This document shows, piece after piece, positions 25,903-38,478 of a stretch of DNA of 64,000 nucleotides (its first letter is position 1; the number at the start of each line of letters is the position of its first letter). The DNA is from Jackrogersella multiformis (taxonomy: Eukaryota; Ascomycota; Sordariomycetes; Xylariales; Hypoxylaceae). Location: NCBI GenBank assembly GCA_902806575.1, contig CADCXD010000001.1, positions 4,774,001 to 4,838,000 on the forward strand, in the 5' to 3' direction. A program made the translations under genes and the position numbers. The notes beneath the pieces are model-generated. The model ran no database searches. It had not been told where the DNA came from and was given only the letters and a program-made list of their open reading frames with translations.

Positions 25903-26477
25903 ATGACGAAGCGCACGAAGAAGGTCGGTGTTACCGGCAAGTACGGTACTAGGTTAGTATTTCATTACTATTCATGGCTTCATTCGCATCTCGTCGGAAA
26001 TATTTCGAACAATTCCTGTCGTCGATGATAGGCAAAAGCCGCCAGCCTGTCAGCCTATGGAGATAAACACAAACCATAAATTTCCAAAAACTCGAAAAAC
26101 CCATACTCGACACGATCCGAACTTTGCAAGAATGACCACTAACGATGATTGTTCCTCTCAAATAGATACGGTGCCTCTCTCCGAAAGCAAGTCAAGAAGA
26201 TGGAAATCACCCAACACGCCAAATACACCTGCACCTTCTGCGGCAAGGTCACCGTCAAGCGCCACTCAGTCGGTATCTGGAACTGCAAGGCGTGTGGAAA
26301 GACCGTCGCCGGAGGAGCCTATACTGTATCGTATGTTAAACTACACGCACTAAGAGCTTGTCCTCGTCCCGCTAGGAGATTGGGAGATTTTGATGCTAAT
26401 TCTTGGGTTATAGGACCGCCGCCGCCGCTGCTATGCGATCAACGCTGCGACGATTGAGGGAGATTCAGGAGGTCTAG
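25903..26477 (+). CDS. RPL43: 60S ribosomal protein L43 (eL43, L37Ae)
   Basis: Structural protein of the large cytosolic ribosomal subunit. Exons 25903-25952, 26166-26330 and 26414-26477 give 92 aa, exactly the usual eL43 length. The sequence begins MTKRTKKVGVTGKYGTRYGA and carries the C-x2-C..C-x2-C zinc ribbon (CTFC and CKAC). It ends in an Ala-rich segment followed by MRSTLRRLREIQEV. The introns are 213 and 83 bases; an early intron after a short 5' exon is usual for fungal ribosomal protein genes. The spliced product matches the family over its whole length, so the exon chain is secure. Confidence 0.97.
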
Positions 26478-28640
26478 ACGCAGGGCAAGGGGGAACGGGT
26501 ATTTTCTTTGCATTTGGCTTCGGTGTACAGGAAAACGGATTTTTCTACGCAAACCATGAAGGGTCATGACGACGATCGATGAATTCCTCGGTCCGCATCA
26601 ATGAGATCGCCTATGGATCATCGATCACAACCAAATGCCAACAAGAATTATTAAGAACAAAAAAATCTCCGGATTGCTGGAGTCGCCTCATACGACCCGG
26701 CTTCATTTCGTGCCTCTTTACGTGAAATCTGCCCTTATGACTGCTCAAGGTCTCTGCTTAGATATTGTCGTCGAGACCACGATTTTCAAGTCATCGATTC
26801 GACCGACCTTTGCATTCGGGAGTCGTCGATGAAGATCACTTGACTCGGTCGTCTTAGGTATTTAATGCCGCTCGACTTATCGGGTTGCCCTGCTCGATTT
26901 CGTGTATAGAGAGTGTGCGAGTATATATGAAGAAGGTGGCCGATGCCTATGAGAATATTGAAGCCTACGAGCTTAGGATATTTGCCACTACAGATGCCGA
27001 CCTCTAGGCGTGGATTTGATTGCCTCGCATACCTAGGTGCGATGTCAACTGATGTGAGTCATTTGGTTGCCTAGCAGACTCATTCCTCAAGCAGGATCTA
27101 GGTTGACGCACACTCCCAGGGCAAAATCCTCGAGACAAGTGTCACGTTGGGGGCAACCAGCCTCGAACTACTCTCACCTGGACTAAATGCCAATGATCTG
27201 GGACGGCTTTACCGACGTCCAACGATTAGTATAAAAAGACCCGATCATCACAATAGTTTATACGACTTACCTACCTTGATCGGCTACCAAGCTCGGATCT
27301 AGCCTTTTGCTTCTCCCACCGCATGAACCTTTATCTGGTGGCATTCTTAGGTACCGTCTTTGATTACTACCAGATGAGTGTCTTAACTAACGTCTACGTC
27401 GCCATTGGCTTGTGGGCTGTACCTGAAATCGAGTTTATTCCCATTTCGGCAAATTACAGACCCCGTGGCACACATTCGGGGTGCGCCCGCTCTTGGCTTT
27501 AGGATCATGTACAGCATACTGCCATAGCCGAAAGAACCGGATCTTGTTTGGGAGTCTCCCACCCCAACAACAATAAAGGACCTCGATACCTCCAACGGGG
27601 TATAGGTAAGTAGGTCGGGAATCCGGTCGTCTGTAAGTGAGTGGATAAGAACTGCATCGCAACATACCATTTATTAAGGGAAAAGAGTGTATGAGGTATG
27701 TCTTTTTGCTAATCGTCCTGGCTGGCCGACATTTGGAGTACATCCATCCAGAAAGACGAGTACCACTGCATTAGCCGCAGCATCATAGGCGGCACCCGGT
27801 ACCTAGCTTCGTAAGATTTCTTAGTAACTTAGGTACGAGATTTGCTCATCGACATACTTACATACCTAGGTATCTATGTACATCTATACCTACATCTACA
27901 CATACCTAGGTACACACACACGGATATTTAAAGAGGGAGACCTTGTTGGCACTCAAGAAAGCGACATCAAAATAGAAAGTCACAGAGGTTCTCAGCTCAA
28001 TTTTGTTGCTATTATGTAATGAGCTCACCCTGTCGATACCTACTTTTACGATTTTCGTCACCACAACCTTGAAGCCTAGGCTTATCTCATCGTCCTATGA
28101 TTACGATCGCATACCTAAGTAAATCCGGACCAGGGAGTTTCCAACGAATGACGTGTTGTTTAACGTTCGGAACGGGTTAAGCTGAAAGTGTTTCCGAGCC
28201 AAATCGTACCAGACGACAACGACGACAACATCAAATGACAACGACGACGACGACGACTTGGTCTAAGTTTGTCTGTCTAGTCATTCGAGCTTGCTTAGGT
28301 ACCTTCCTAACATAATATTTGAAGAAACCAGGTATAAATTTACTTACGTACTTAGGTATGTGCAGGTGGGCGGTCATCAGTCCCCCCTTCTTGCTCATTA
28401 ATCTGTTCTTACGAAGATAGTACCTGCCTCTGATTACCTACCCTTGGCTGGATACCGAGGTACCTAAATCTAGGTACATAGTACGGTCATTTACAGCACG
28501 GAAGCTACAAGGGTTTTGGAGGACCTGGCGCAGCGTCCACCGAGGGCTGCGAGGCGAGGAGTACGAAGTGACATATTCTCGTCTCTCCCACCTGGGCACC
28601 TACTAAAATAAAAAGGGTCAAGGGTTCAGTTGGCGTCAGC
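26478..28640. other. Intergenic stretch after RPL43
   Basis: About 2.2 kb without a recognisable gene. Two overlapping minus-strand frames of 95 and 102 codons near 27,400-27,740 have no family resemblance. CCTAGGTA palindromes occur at 27,866 and 27,903, and a GAC/ACG trinucleotide run near 28,240. Confidence 0.6.
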
Positions 28641-28647
28641 TGATTGG
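28641..28647 (-). promoter_or_regulatory. CCAAT-box candidate upstream of the RING/PHD leader
   Basis: CCAATCA in inverted orientation, about 100 bases before the start of a long pyrimidine- and A-rich stretch that looks transcribed. This is consistent with a promoter near 28.6-28.75 kb. Confidence 0.35.
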
Positions 28648-28749
28648 TTCAGCCACAGGTCCCGCTTTGGCCAGGTAAAAAAAGGTGGCAGCGCTAAGCT
28701 CGTCAAATTCCCATGCTTTCAGGGCCCCTCCCTTCCATTCTTTTTTTGA

Positions 28750-30008
28750 ATTTCACACCATTGTCAGTCAACCACTTTGAAGTTTGAAAGTCCAAAACCT
28801 GAACATTGCTTGCCAATCTATCCGCACCCACTTTCTTAATTGTCTTCTCGTTAGTACTGGCCAGCCAGCACAGCTACAGACGCATCCGCATCATACTCCC
28901 ATACTTCCATACAGAGAGAAGGAGATACTATTCTATGTGGAACACATCAACCACCCGTTTATTAATTCGAGAATTAAAACTGCACCGAACAATCACTACA
29001 GGAACTTGCACCAAGCTTTCTCTACTGACAAAATTCCCCAGATTTCTTATATTGAAATTGGTTAAGGGCGTCAAGCTTAAGAGCGAGTAGATTGATTACC
29101 ACCACCTTTTTTTTACTACTACTTATTAGTACTCAGTACTTAGTACTTTAGCACTTACCACTTCCACAATTCCACCAATTCCCGCCACCCACATCGCGTT
29201 TCTGGACAAAGCTCGGCTTATTAAACTTGGGCTAGCCTAGGGCGTTCTTTCCTCTCTTTTCAAACATCAATCATATCAATCCTTATCCTGGACCTACCGG
29301 TATCCTCCTGCTCCTGTCCTTGAAATCGATTTGCCTACCTACCTAGCATCAGAAAAGGGATATTTTGATTTTATTTTATCTTTCTATCTTAAACCCAACT
29401 TTGACAAACTTGGCCACCCAAAACTAAACTACCCCAAACTAAAACTACTTCGTACATAATCACATAATCACATCTTCAAATTTCTATTTTCCCACCTTTT
29501 CCACCTTTCCATCATCCTTCTTCTTGTTCCGCCAATAAGCCAAGCCAACCCAACTATCCGACGCTAATAATCGTCACGCATAATTCACCTCAACTTACAA
29601 CACACCTAGTGTACACACTCATAACACTTTCCTTTCCCGATCTCCCTTCTTATTTTCCGGCCCCATTTCTTTCGTGAGCTACCTACTACCTAGCCATACC
29701 CATTTTCACCCATCTCACCCCTCAAAGTATTATCTACTCCCACCTTATCAAAGCCGCCAATCTATCAATCTACCAAATCTACCAATTCACCCACACCCAA
29801 TACATACCAATACACCATACCAATACACACCAATACACGCCAATACACACGTCTCTAGCTGCTACCTACTCACCAGCGAATTAACAATCAATCCACTCTT
29901 AGGATTTGCTGCCGGAAGCTGTAGTAAATCTTAAAAAAAGACAGACTTAAGAAAAAGTCACTTATATGTTGTATTCTCAACATCGACAATCCATGAAAAT
30001 CTGCCCCG
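28750..30008 (+). other. Probable long 5' leader of the RING/PHD gene
   Basis: The plus strand is very poor in G: rows 29461-29520 and 29761-29820 contain no G at all. It is rich in C, T and A up to just before the start codon at 30009. Strong G depletion on the coding strand is common in fungal leaders. It contains short upstream frames (28784-29090) and a CCAATACAC repeat. Introns inside it are possible but none is proven. Confidence 0.5.
29797..29850. repeat. CCAATACAC-type imperfect tandem repeat
   Basis: Five imperfect copies of a roughly 10-base unit (CCAATACAC, CCAATACAT and similar) lie in the presumed leader of the RING/PHD gene. Confidence 0.7.
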
Positions 30009-32041
30009 ATGGCTGATCAATGTATTGTCTGTCTAGAAAACCTAGATGTCCAATCGTCGTCGACGCATTCGCAATTGCACGAACCTCCCGAAGACGATTT
30101 GCTACATAGCTCGTCGTCTGCAGCGGGCTCGGCAAAAGCAAGTGCACTTGCACGACTATCTCCAAAGTCTCCACTAGGCAGTGCCACCAACGACGGCGAC
30201 CAAAGTAAAATCGCTGTCATCCAAATCTGTGGTCATGCATTACATGATGCTTGCTTGCGGGAGTGGACTGGAAAGGCAAATAGCTGTCCGATCTGCCGCC
30301 AAGCATTCCACCTGGTGCATGTATACGATAAAGTTGGAGGTAAGTTACATACATAAATGTCGTGGCTGCACACTGTCGCAACAATAAGCTAATTCTTTTT
30401 TTTTACTCCCTAGGTACTCAATTATCCTCATATAAAGTAGAGGATAAGAAACAGGTCGCCGAATTCGACCCGCAAGCATGGCTAGACGACAACCCCGAAG
30501 CGGAAGAGGAGACAAGGCCTTGTCCCATCTGCGACCAAGCTGATCACGAGGATGTACTCCTCCTGTGTGATAGCTGCGATGCACCATACCATACGTACTG
30601 CGTCGGCCTTGACAGGGTTCCTCGAGGACATTGGTTCTGCATAGAATGCGCCGATACCGGTGCCGAGCTTGTGGCCTCTGGGATCCAAGATGAGGATGTG
30701 GGATTAGCTGGCTTCTCTGATGGACGTTCCGGTTATTTACCACGAACCCAAGCGTCTATGCGACGGGCAAGGCTGCAAGCTCGTTCTAATGAATGGCAAG
30801 GCGCCTGGGGTCAGATTGCAGGACGAGTCTGGGAAGCCTTGAACCTTGACCTTGACAACCACGACGATGACGAAGCACTACGAAACTACCGACGATCACA
30901 GCAGCGAAGGGAGCGAGAGCGGCATGAATATCAGAGATGGCAGCAACGTCTCATTATCGCTAGCCGCCTTGGAGCCCGCGATCTATTCGCGAACAACATC
31001 TCGAATGTACTTCCACAACCCGTTGCGCAACCTCCCCCTCCCCCCCAAGAAACACCAGAAGAGAAACAAGCCTGGGGCGATCTGGAGAAGGCCATGGAGA
31101 CCGAGGCTGTTAGCCATGATCGCCCGGCCTCCAATCACCGGAAACGAAAGTCACGTTCGGTGACTGCATCGCCTGTTGAACCTGCCCAGCAACCGGAACG
31201 CAAGCTGAAGCGACCGCGGACGAGAAGAGCTCTCGGAATAGGAGCGGCCTCCTCATCTTCTGACCAGTTACCAATACCGTCGCATCAGTCCATGAGATCT
31301 ATGGATGTATCCGTTTTAAACCCCACGTTAAACCCCACGCCCGCCCCACAAAGCAATGGCGACGCACCATCCTTCCTCTCTTCGTTACTAAAGGAAGTTG
31401 AAATGACTGCGTCTTCCGATGACGAGAATATTCGAACGCTCTTCACCTTTCCTAAGCCGGCACCAGATCCATCATCCCCAATTTCTTCTCCGCCTCCTTC
31501 GGCACACAGCAGCCCTCGAGCCCTTTCCACTACGCCTCCGCCACGTGCAATCGGGGATCGCCCAGGCTCGCCTCTCTCACTCAGCTCACACATCGAGCCG
31601 ATCTATCCACCATCAAACTTCCTAGCTAGCCGAAGCAATAGTGATCAAAGCGATTCAGAGTCGAGATCTCGCCAACTTACCCGCCGCCGCCAGAAATCTC
31701 GGGCGAATAGCGGTTCTCCCGAGATCTGGCAACCCGAGCCCCAGCGTCAGCAATCTGCAAGCATGAGATGTCTATCACACTTGCAGGACGCAGCGCCGTC
31801 GCGTATAGCATTGCCGTTCGAGATGAAAGAGAGCATTAGTGGGATTGTTAAGGACGCCCTAAAACCTCACTGGAAGTCTGGACATATCACGGCGGATCAG
31901 TACGCCTCTATTAATCGTGACCTGAGCCACAAGCTGTACAAGGAGGTCTCGGACGACTCTCTCAACGAGGACGCCCGACTGCGCTTCGAGAAGATTGCTA
32001 CCGAAGAGGTGGCCAGAGCAGTCACAGACCTCAAGGCGTAA
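30009..32041 (+). CDS. RING-H2 plus PHD finger protein (PHRF1/Asr1-like)
   Basis: Probably a nuclear E3 ubiquitin ligase of the RING+PHD class (animal PHRF1, yeast Asr1), which acts at RNA polymerase II; substrate inferred only from the family. Exons 30009-30339 and 30414-32041 give 652 aa. The RING ligands are C5, C8, C74, H76, H79, C82, C93 and C96; the loop between C8 and C74 is 65 residues of Ser/Ala-rich sequence, far longer than the usual RING loop. The PHD finger follows at C147, C150, C162, C165, H170, C173, C186, C189. The middle is long, basic and Pro/Ser-rich, likely disordered, with KRKSR and KRPRTRR as possible nuclear signals. The C-terminus (about 580-652, MKESISGIVKDALKPHW onward) is a charged helical module. 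The 74-base intron falls between RING and PHD. Confidence 0.87.
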
Positions 32042-35000
32042 TAGCGCTACCAAGACTACAAGGGCAAGAACATAGACACGGAAACCTGGGCATTTCGTAT
32101 GGCGTTTCACGGCTTACTGGGCATCATTGGAAGTTTTCGGGTGACCTATAGAGCCATTGATCTTATCAAGATACCCTCGTGCTGCTTCTGCTTTGGCCTC
32201 TGAGGCTGTTGAATTTGGCGCCTATTCTGTTTTCCTGCATACGCGGCGGCGTTCGGCATCGGGTGAGCAAGCCTCCACGGCTGAGGCCGGGATGGACTTA
32301 ACAGCAGCAGCGTGCATGACAGTAAGGATTATGCTTCATTATCATTTTAGCTACCTGGGAACGACCCTACGAGGGGCGCTTTTATCGGAGTTTCATAATG
32401 CTATGATTGTTTTCGGATTTTGGAGGTGTATAAGTACCTAAGTAGCTTAAGCATTTATTAGATTGGGGACGGGGACATGGGAATTCAATTAGAGCATTAC
32501 GTAACTCGGCGCTTCCGAGTTTTGTAGGCTTTTAGAATTTATTTTCCTCTTCCACGAAGCTACTTTTACTCACATTGACCTGATTTAGAAATTATGTATT
32601 CCTTGCTTATCGACTGTGAAACAATTATGCTTGGGAGACACATGGCTAAGTGAAGTGGTTCAGTCCACGACAAGTTTCATTAAGTCTCGGTCCGGTGAAG
32701 TGAATCATGAAAGTGAGATGAAGCGAAGCCACATCGAACAAGCCACCTGCACTAGCTTCGATAACGATAGATGATGTGATGCCAAGACGCCACACATATG
32801 TACCTAAGTACCGATCTAGATACATACAAGCCCCATGCACAAGCCAATCCGGGAACTGCGGGTCCGCGGCCGCCGCTAACGTCGCCTATTTAATCTTTTC
32901 GCGTCCAATTTTTTCATCCTCCGTTTCCCTCTTTTTTTCCCTCCTTCCAGGAATCATGGCACCAATCCTTATCATCAGACCTCTACTTCTTTCTACCCCT
33001 AAGTCGTCCTGATCATTTACGCGTGCCGAGAGCGAACTTTCAAACAAAGGAGCGGCTTTTTTTCGCTAGCAGTACCTGCAGCATCTCACTGGGTCGCTGT
33101 TAGATATATGCCGCGCACATGAGATGGGAAATATGAAGTAATGACTTTTGGAAATTATTGCTCTGAATACTACTGGGTTGGCTGGAGGGGATGTTTGGAG
33201 AGGCGGGTGGGTTTGTCTGAGGATTATATGTTATATGGGTAGGTGGCGGTACGTTAGCTACACGTAGGGCTTCTGAAGCAAGTGGTTGCGTGTGGTGGCT
33301 AGGTAGGTAGAGTTTAGATGTTGGCTGTGGTTAGATCTGTGTCTCTTCTCTCGGCGACTAACCGTATTTACGTGCCTAGGTAGGTGAGATAGATCTACTT
33401 GGTCGGCGAGAGCAGATAAACTCGAATACCCGGGTATGAATCTGGAGACGAGGTAGCGTTACTTAGGAACGTTGGCTCTTGTCCTACTATGTAATAAATG
33501 AATGAATGACTTCAATCTTTTCACGTATCATAATAGAGTTACAGTCTGACGTTCTAGATAGGTGTTCGTCACCACCCGAATAACATGACCGTTGCCGTTA
33601 GATGTATAATACGGGTTCGTTATTTACATTTACATATATAACGACTGAACGGAATGTACGGATGTCTTATTACGGTACACGTGATATTATGTCCCCACGC
33701 TCTCTCGTATTCATAGCCTAATAGCCTACCTTGTATGTTTTAAATGTTTACCATACTTGGCGTACCAAACTAAATCGCTCGTATCGAGGGGCTCCTACGG
33801 CTTGTAGGCAGGGCTCGGAATTCGAGGCTGAGGTTGACTTACCTAGGTAGGCGGTGTTGATGGAAATACCTGATCCTAATATGTATAAGATGGTTTAAGT
33901 ACGAATAGTTGGGGGTGGGGTGTTGAAGATTAGAGCAGCATTGCATGTAATGTGTTTTGTTTTATTTTTACGTAGGTAGGTACAGAATAGTTTGGGACTC
34001 GATACTGGTATCATTGCCAGGTCGTCAATTTCTTTATTTCTCTCCCTCCCCCGTACAACATAACAGGATGGTGAATTGGTAATAGAAGACATCAAAACCA
34101 TGGTTTCCTATACCCTTGTCATATACCGCCGACATCAGGAAACCTTCTGGCAGAGGCAGAGGGAAGTATTCGTACCTAGGTAACCCGTAGTGAGATCCAC
34201 CACTCCGCTCAGACCAGTTGATATAGCTCTCCTAAAGGGCTGGCAGACTGAGCAACGAGGTTGCTATTCACCGTTGTCGTTCATCTCATTGCCCAGCAAT
34301 AGAAACCCGCATAGGATATCTGCCCAGCTCCACCTTCACGCAAGCATTCATCAGAGATCAGCCACCCCTATTTCCCCATCCTCCGGTAAACTCCAGTCGT
34401 TCGAGACGAATACCGCCTAGTAGAATACCACAAGTGACAAGACATCGTTGTCTTTAACTAGGTCCCTTTCTTTGTGTCGGATGGAATTTATGGTTGTTAG
34501 GCCCGTCTTGGCGTGTACGATTCTGTAGAGGTTGGTATGTGTAGTCTTGAGACTATCTAGGCCGGCGAGAACGAACGAATCAATAACTAGGTAGCTTATG
34601 AACCAGACATGTTGCTATATCCCTACACCCGAGGGAGAAGCCCTGGATATTCGTGGCCGTCGTAGTTGAAGATTTGACATGTTGAGTATTTGCCGGAATA
34701 CTGGGGCTGGGCATCTTGGTCCTTGGTTGACTTGATATCTGAAGCAGTCCAAGATACAACACTCGACCAGGGAACTACAGCATGAGCCTATATCGTAGGC
34801 ACCGGCGAAGTCAATCCGAATCTGGCCCGTTTTTAGCGAAGTTCCTAGAACCTCTGTCGAGTCGATAGGGGAAATAGGTTGTCACTGGAAAAACAATATC
34901 GACATCGAACAGAATAGCAGTCATAGTTTCACGGTGGTAGAAAGCCCCATTGGTCTTAGGTTTTTCGTCTGAGGTTAGGCTGAGAAAACTCTGGACCGTG

Positions 35001-35734
35001 CTATTATCTGTTCACGATGTTGCGTTTCCGTAGGCAACAAGAGTATCAACGCGCTGGCCGGGAGTTTAAACTGTGGCCGATGAGAATTAAAGCTTCATTC
35101 ACTCTAGATAGTCGAAGTAGGAAGGTCTGCTGCTGGATACTAAGTATTCGATGTGTGTGGCTTGATGAATCTTAGAGCGGCCTCGTTCCTATTCCCTACT
35201 ACCCAATGCCCCTAAAAGTTTCAACTTCTTATATCCTTCGACTGACGACACCAGCCCCTCAAACAGGTGATGTTTCTGACCATGGTTTTCAAATCTTTGA
35301 GCTCTCCTATCCTATTTCCCCAGGGCGTAGATGCACATCTCGTATCTATCAACGTAATCAGTTTGGGCACTGACAACCAACACCGCACAGGGATCTGGTT
35401 GGAAAGGAACATAGAGGAGAGTTGTCCTTTTATTATTTGTCACCACTCCTAATATGGGCTGGCGCTCTGTAAACGCTTTCAAGTTCCAACCTGGGTATTT
35501 CCCGATCCTCCATAATATGATTTTCAACGCCGTCCTTGTTGTAGAGATTTCCGTGCAAATGCTTGCCACTTCTCAATACAACAATCAATGACGGTGATAA
35601 CGCTAGGGAACCTCTGTTATATCAGCCAGCCAACCAGTCCCTTCTCGATAAACCGACGAAAAAAGGACAGGAATATTTGTAGACGGCCCGTTTGCGTGGC
35701 ACTTAATATCGGTTCCTCGTGTGCGATGGTTCCG
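32042..35734. other. Intergenic stretch RING/PHD gene to stress-protein gene
   Basis: 3.7 kb with no gene I can support. It holds the 3' ends of two converging genes. At 32,890-32,955 a C/T-rich stretch precedes an ATG opening only 18 codons (MAPILIIRPLLL...), suggestive of a leader but without a gene behind it. The longest other frame (35588-35953 plus, 121 codons) mostly lies opposite the stress-protein exon. Confidence 0.55.
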
Positions 35735-38122
35735 TCACGTCTTGGCACCCCCTCCACCCGGCGGATCCTCGTCGCTATCGGCAGATCCGGAGCTCATTTT
35801 CCTAGCTTCGGCTCTGAGCACAGCTCCTTCGTTCAACTCCATCTTGTGAAGCCGCTCTCTAAGCGCCTCCTCGCCAGGAGTGACCTCAAACTCCCCATCA
35901 GAATCCGAGTCGGAACCATCACGGTCCGGAGAGGACTTCTTCTCCGCAGGTAGGCCTCCTTTGCTCACTATGGCAAGAGCCTCCTTAGATACGTCCAGCA
36001 TGGATCGGCGGGTAGAATTCTTCAGCAGGCTAGCAGGGTCGATAGGCTTTATTGTCGGGTCGTATGCTGCTGGTAACCCGACGGCTACCGCGACGCGGTG
36101 CGCCTCTTCATCTGGGGTGAGGTTGGGCTCTAGCTCGTACACACTACTGTTCTCGCTGTTGGCCTCGTGTGGTTGTCCAAGTAGCATCTGCGCATAGCTT
36201 TGCCTAGAGGGGTCATGCGCGCGCTTAGCCTTCTTTTTCTCTCGCTTCTCGTTGGGACGCACGACAACAACTGGCACCGGCGAATACTGCAAACAATACT
36301 TCGAAAACGAGCTGCGGTTCACGAGGAACCCCTGGACACCGTCGAGGCTCCTGCCCTTAGTGCCGACAATCAACATGGACGGCTGGTAGATTTTGATCTA
36401 ATAGAATCCGAGTCAGCATTTACGGCCCAGTTCAATGAGCTGCACACAGCAATGTCCGGCAAACTGCGATTCAGATACGGGATATACTGACAAGATGTTG
36501 GAACGTGTTATGTAGCTTCCCAACAGCGTATTCTAAAACCAGACCGATAGCACGATTTTGGGTATTTTTCGACTGAATCGATTCCATCAAAGCTCTCGCA
36601 TCTTCTTGGTACGCCTTGTCGGCAAGACGGACCTGGGTCTCGATTACACGAACACACACTATTTCATCGCCGTCGTCCACCAGCTCGTCTAGCAACCACT
36701 GTAAAGCGTGATCGGAATACGAATTGTCATCTACACCCACCATGAAAGTGCGATGGCGTCTTCGAAATTGAAACCCGGCATGTCGATGATTAAGGGTTAA
36801 CGAGATAGGATTGTACTCGGTCGACTCGCCGAGAGGAATGTTGTCGAATGCCACATGGGACTCGAACCTTTGCGAACGAGGGGACTCGATTAGCGTCTCG
36901 GTTGCCATCATCACCTAGGTGAGTATGCGAGAGAAAAGAAATTGGTGATAGGGCGGATAGAATCTTTGTGAAGACAGCATTTGCGCGAAATTCAACGAAC
37001 AGGCTAGGAAGGAGTCTTGCCCACAGCCACTAATACCTAGGTACCCTCAACCTCGAAGGACGAAGGCGCAGCAAACTCGAGGTACATGACAGAGTACGGG
37101 ATGGGGTTACGGGTATGCCCAAGAGAAACAATGAGTGGGGGATTGGGGATTATAGTGAGCGGGGTAACACGGGGGATGCTCGACGAATGACGCTCGCTTT
37201 AGAGTAGGCCATGCGATTCGAAATCGGACTAGCTCGACGATCCCGACAGGAACGACATGCGACCACATTGGAGGGCCGGTCTTCTATCCTCTCTTCCCTC
37301 GAGGCCATATAGGCCGTAGTCGTTGTCCTTCGCTGGAGACATTCGAACAGAAGCAGCGGGACGCGCTGGACCTTTCTCACTCAAGAACCTAGCCATCATC
37401 CCCTAGGGTACCAATGACCTCATCGCTGCAAAATTTCAAAGCGGTCGCATGATGTAATAGGTACGACAAAGCAAGCCCTTCAGTTGCAGATGGTCTTCCC
37501 CACTGTGATATACGGCTGTACCAGCATCCTGGCTCAACTGTCATTGGTAATGGCGGCGCAACAGCTTCTAAGGTACATACACATTTGGGTATTCCATACC
37601 ATAAACCGGGAAAAGTATGCATGCGTGTACTCATGGGGGCGATGGTGTGTGCGTGTGTGCGCGTGTGAAAAAGATGAAACGGAGGGGAGCAGATATGTCA
37701 ACTTACCTACGGTGCGGTGGTGAAGCCGCCCGAATTCGTTTTCCGGCATGCGGTTTCTTTAGGCCCTGTGGCAGTGATGGGTTACGAGGCGCAAAGGTCA
37801 CGGACGAGATAGATCCTTTCCTAGACGGAGGTCCACTACTCCCCGTACTAGAGGCCGTCTCACCTGGTGTCGTCGCGCTCGCATCTCCCGTGCTCTCGAC
37901 GGTTTCCCTCCCCTTGCCTTTTAGGTCGATTACGACATGTCGTGCCGTGTCAGCCCGAGGTGTGTTCTTTCCGCTGCTCTGCGGCGAATCAACGCCGGGG
38001 GCCTGGTTAAGTTTCGGTTTCTTCTCCAGAGTGAAGTAATCGGTCTTCTTAAGTGTCGGTTGCGACTTAGGAGAGATATCGCTCTCGGGGCTTCCAACCG
38101 GGGCGGGTAAACCTCCAGACAT
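35735..38122 (-). CDS. Universal stress protein domain protein, fungal long form
   Basis: Contains a Usp (UspA-like) nucleotide-binding domain; the fungal role is unknown. Exons 37707-38122, 36492-36867 and 35735-36397 give 484 aa. The N-terminal ~138 residues are Ser/Pro-rich and probably disordered (KKTDYFTLEKKPK). The Usp domain runs about 178-306, from RTFMVGVDDNSYSDHALQWL through VDDGDEIVCVRV to IVGTKGRSLDGVQGF and PVPVVVVRP. The acidic Ser-rich tail follows. Intron 1 is 839 bases; I chose the acceptor at 36868 (CGCAAAG) because it gives SPPHRRFESHVAFDNIP in frame. The more upstream acceptor CACCTAG would break the frame with the GTAAGT donor. An alternative is a separate gene starting at the ATG pair near 36,910. 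Intron 2 uses donor GTCAGT. The start is preceded by GGGAAA repeats. Confidence 0.83.
36868..37706 (-). other. 839-base first intron of the stress-protein gene
   Basis: It is bounded by GTAAGT and CGCAAAG. A better pyrimidine-rich acceptor (TTTCTTTTCTCTCGCATACTCACCTAG, split over 36,910-36,940) lies just upstream but gives the wrong phase. The intron includes a TACCTAGGTA palindrome at 37,037 and short frames only. A small unseen exon cannot be excluded. Confidence 0.45.
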
Positions 38123-38471
38123 TTTTTCCCTTTCCCTTTCCCTTTTCTTTTGCCTCTTATTTTCCTCCCCGAATATGCTATGGCTAGTAAGATGACGCTA
38201 ATACCGATACCGATACTGTCTACACCCGGCTCACGTTTCCTCAGTGAGAGGGCGGAGAAGGCAGAATCGTACCGACGGCATTGAGCGCGGATGAGACAAA
38301 AGGAAGCTCAAAGGGACAGCTCGGAGCTATCCGTTCTCGAGATGGTCTGATGGCGGCGTGGGTGGACAAAGCGAACCTAGGGTCTCGAAAGATCGATTCG
38401 ACGAGCCACGTGGGTTAACAAGGATGATTGTTAACGACAAGATATGTATTGGTCGTGAAACACGAGGTGGC

Positions 38472-38478
38472 TGATTGG
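38472..38478 (-). promoter_or_regulatory. CCAAT-box candidate of the stress-protein gene
   Basis: CCAATCA on the minus strand, 350 bases before the start codon at 38122, in the same orientation as the gene. Weak by itself. Confidence 0.3.
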
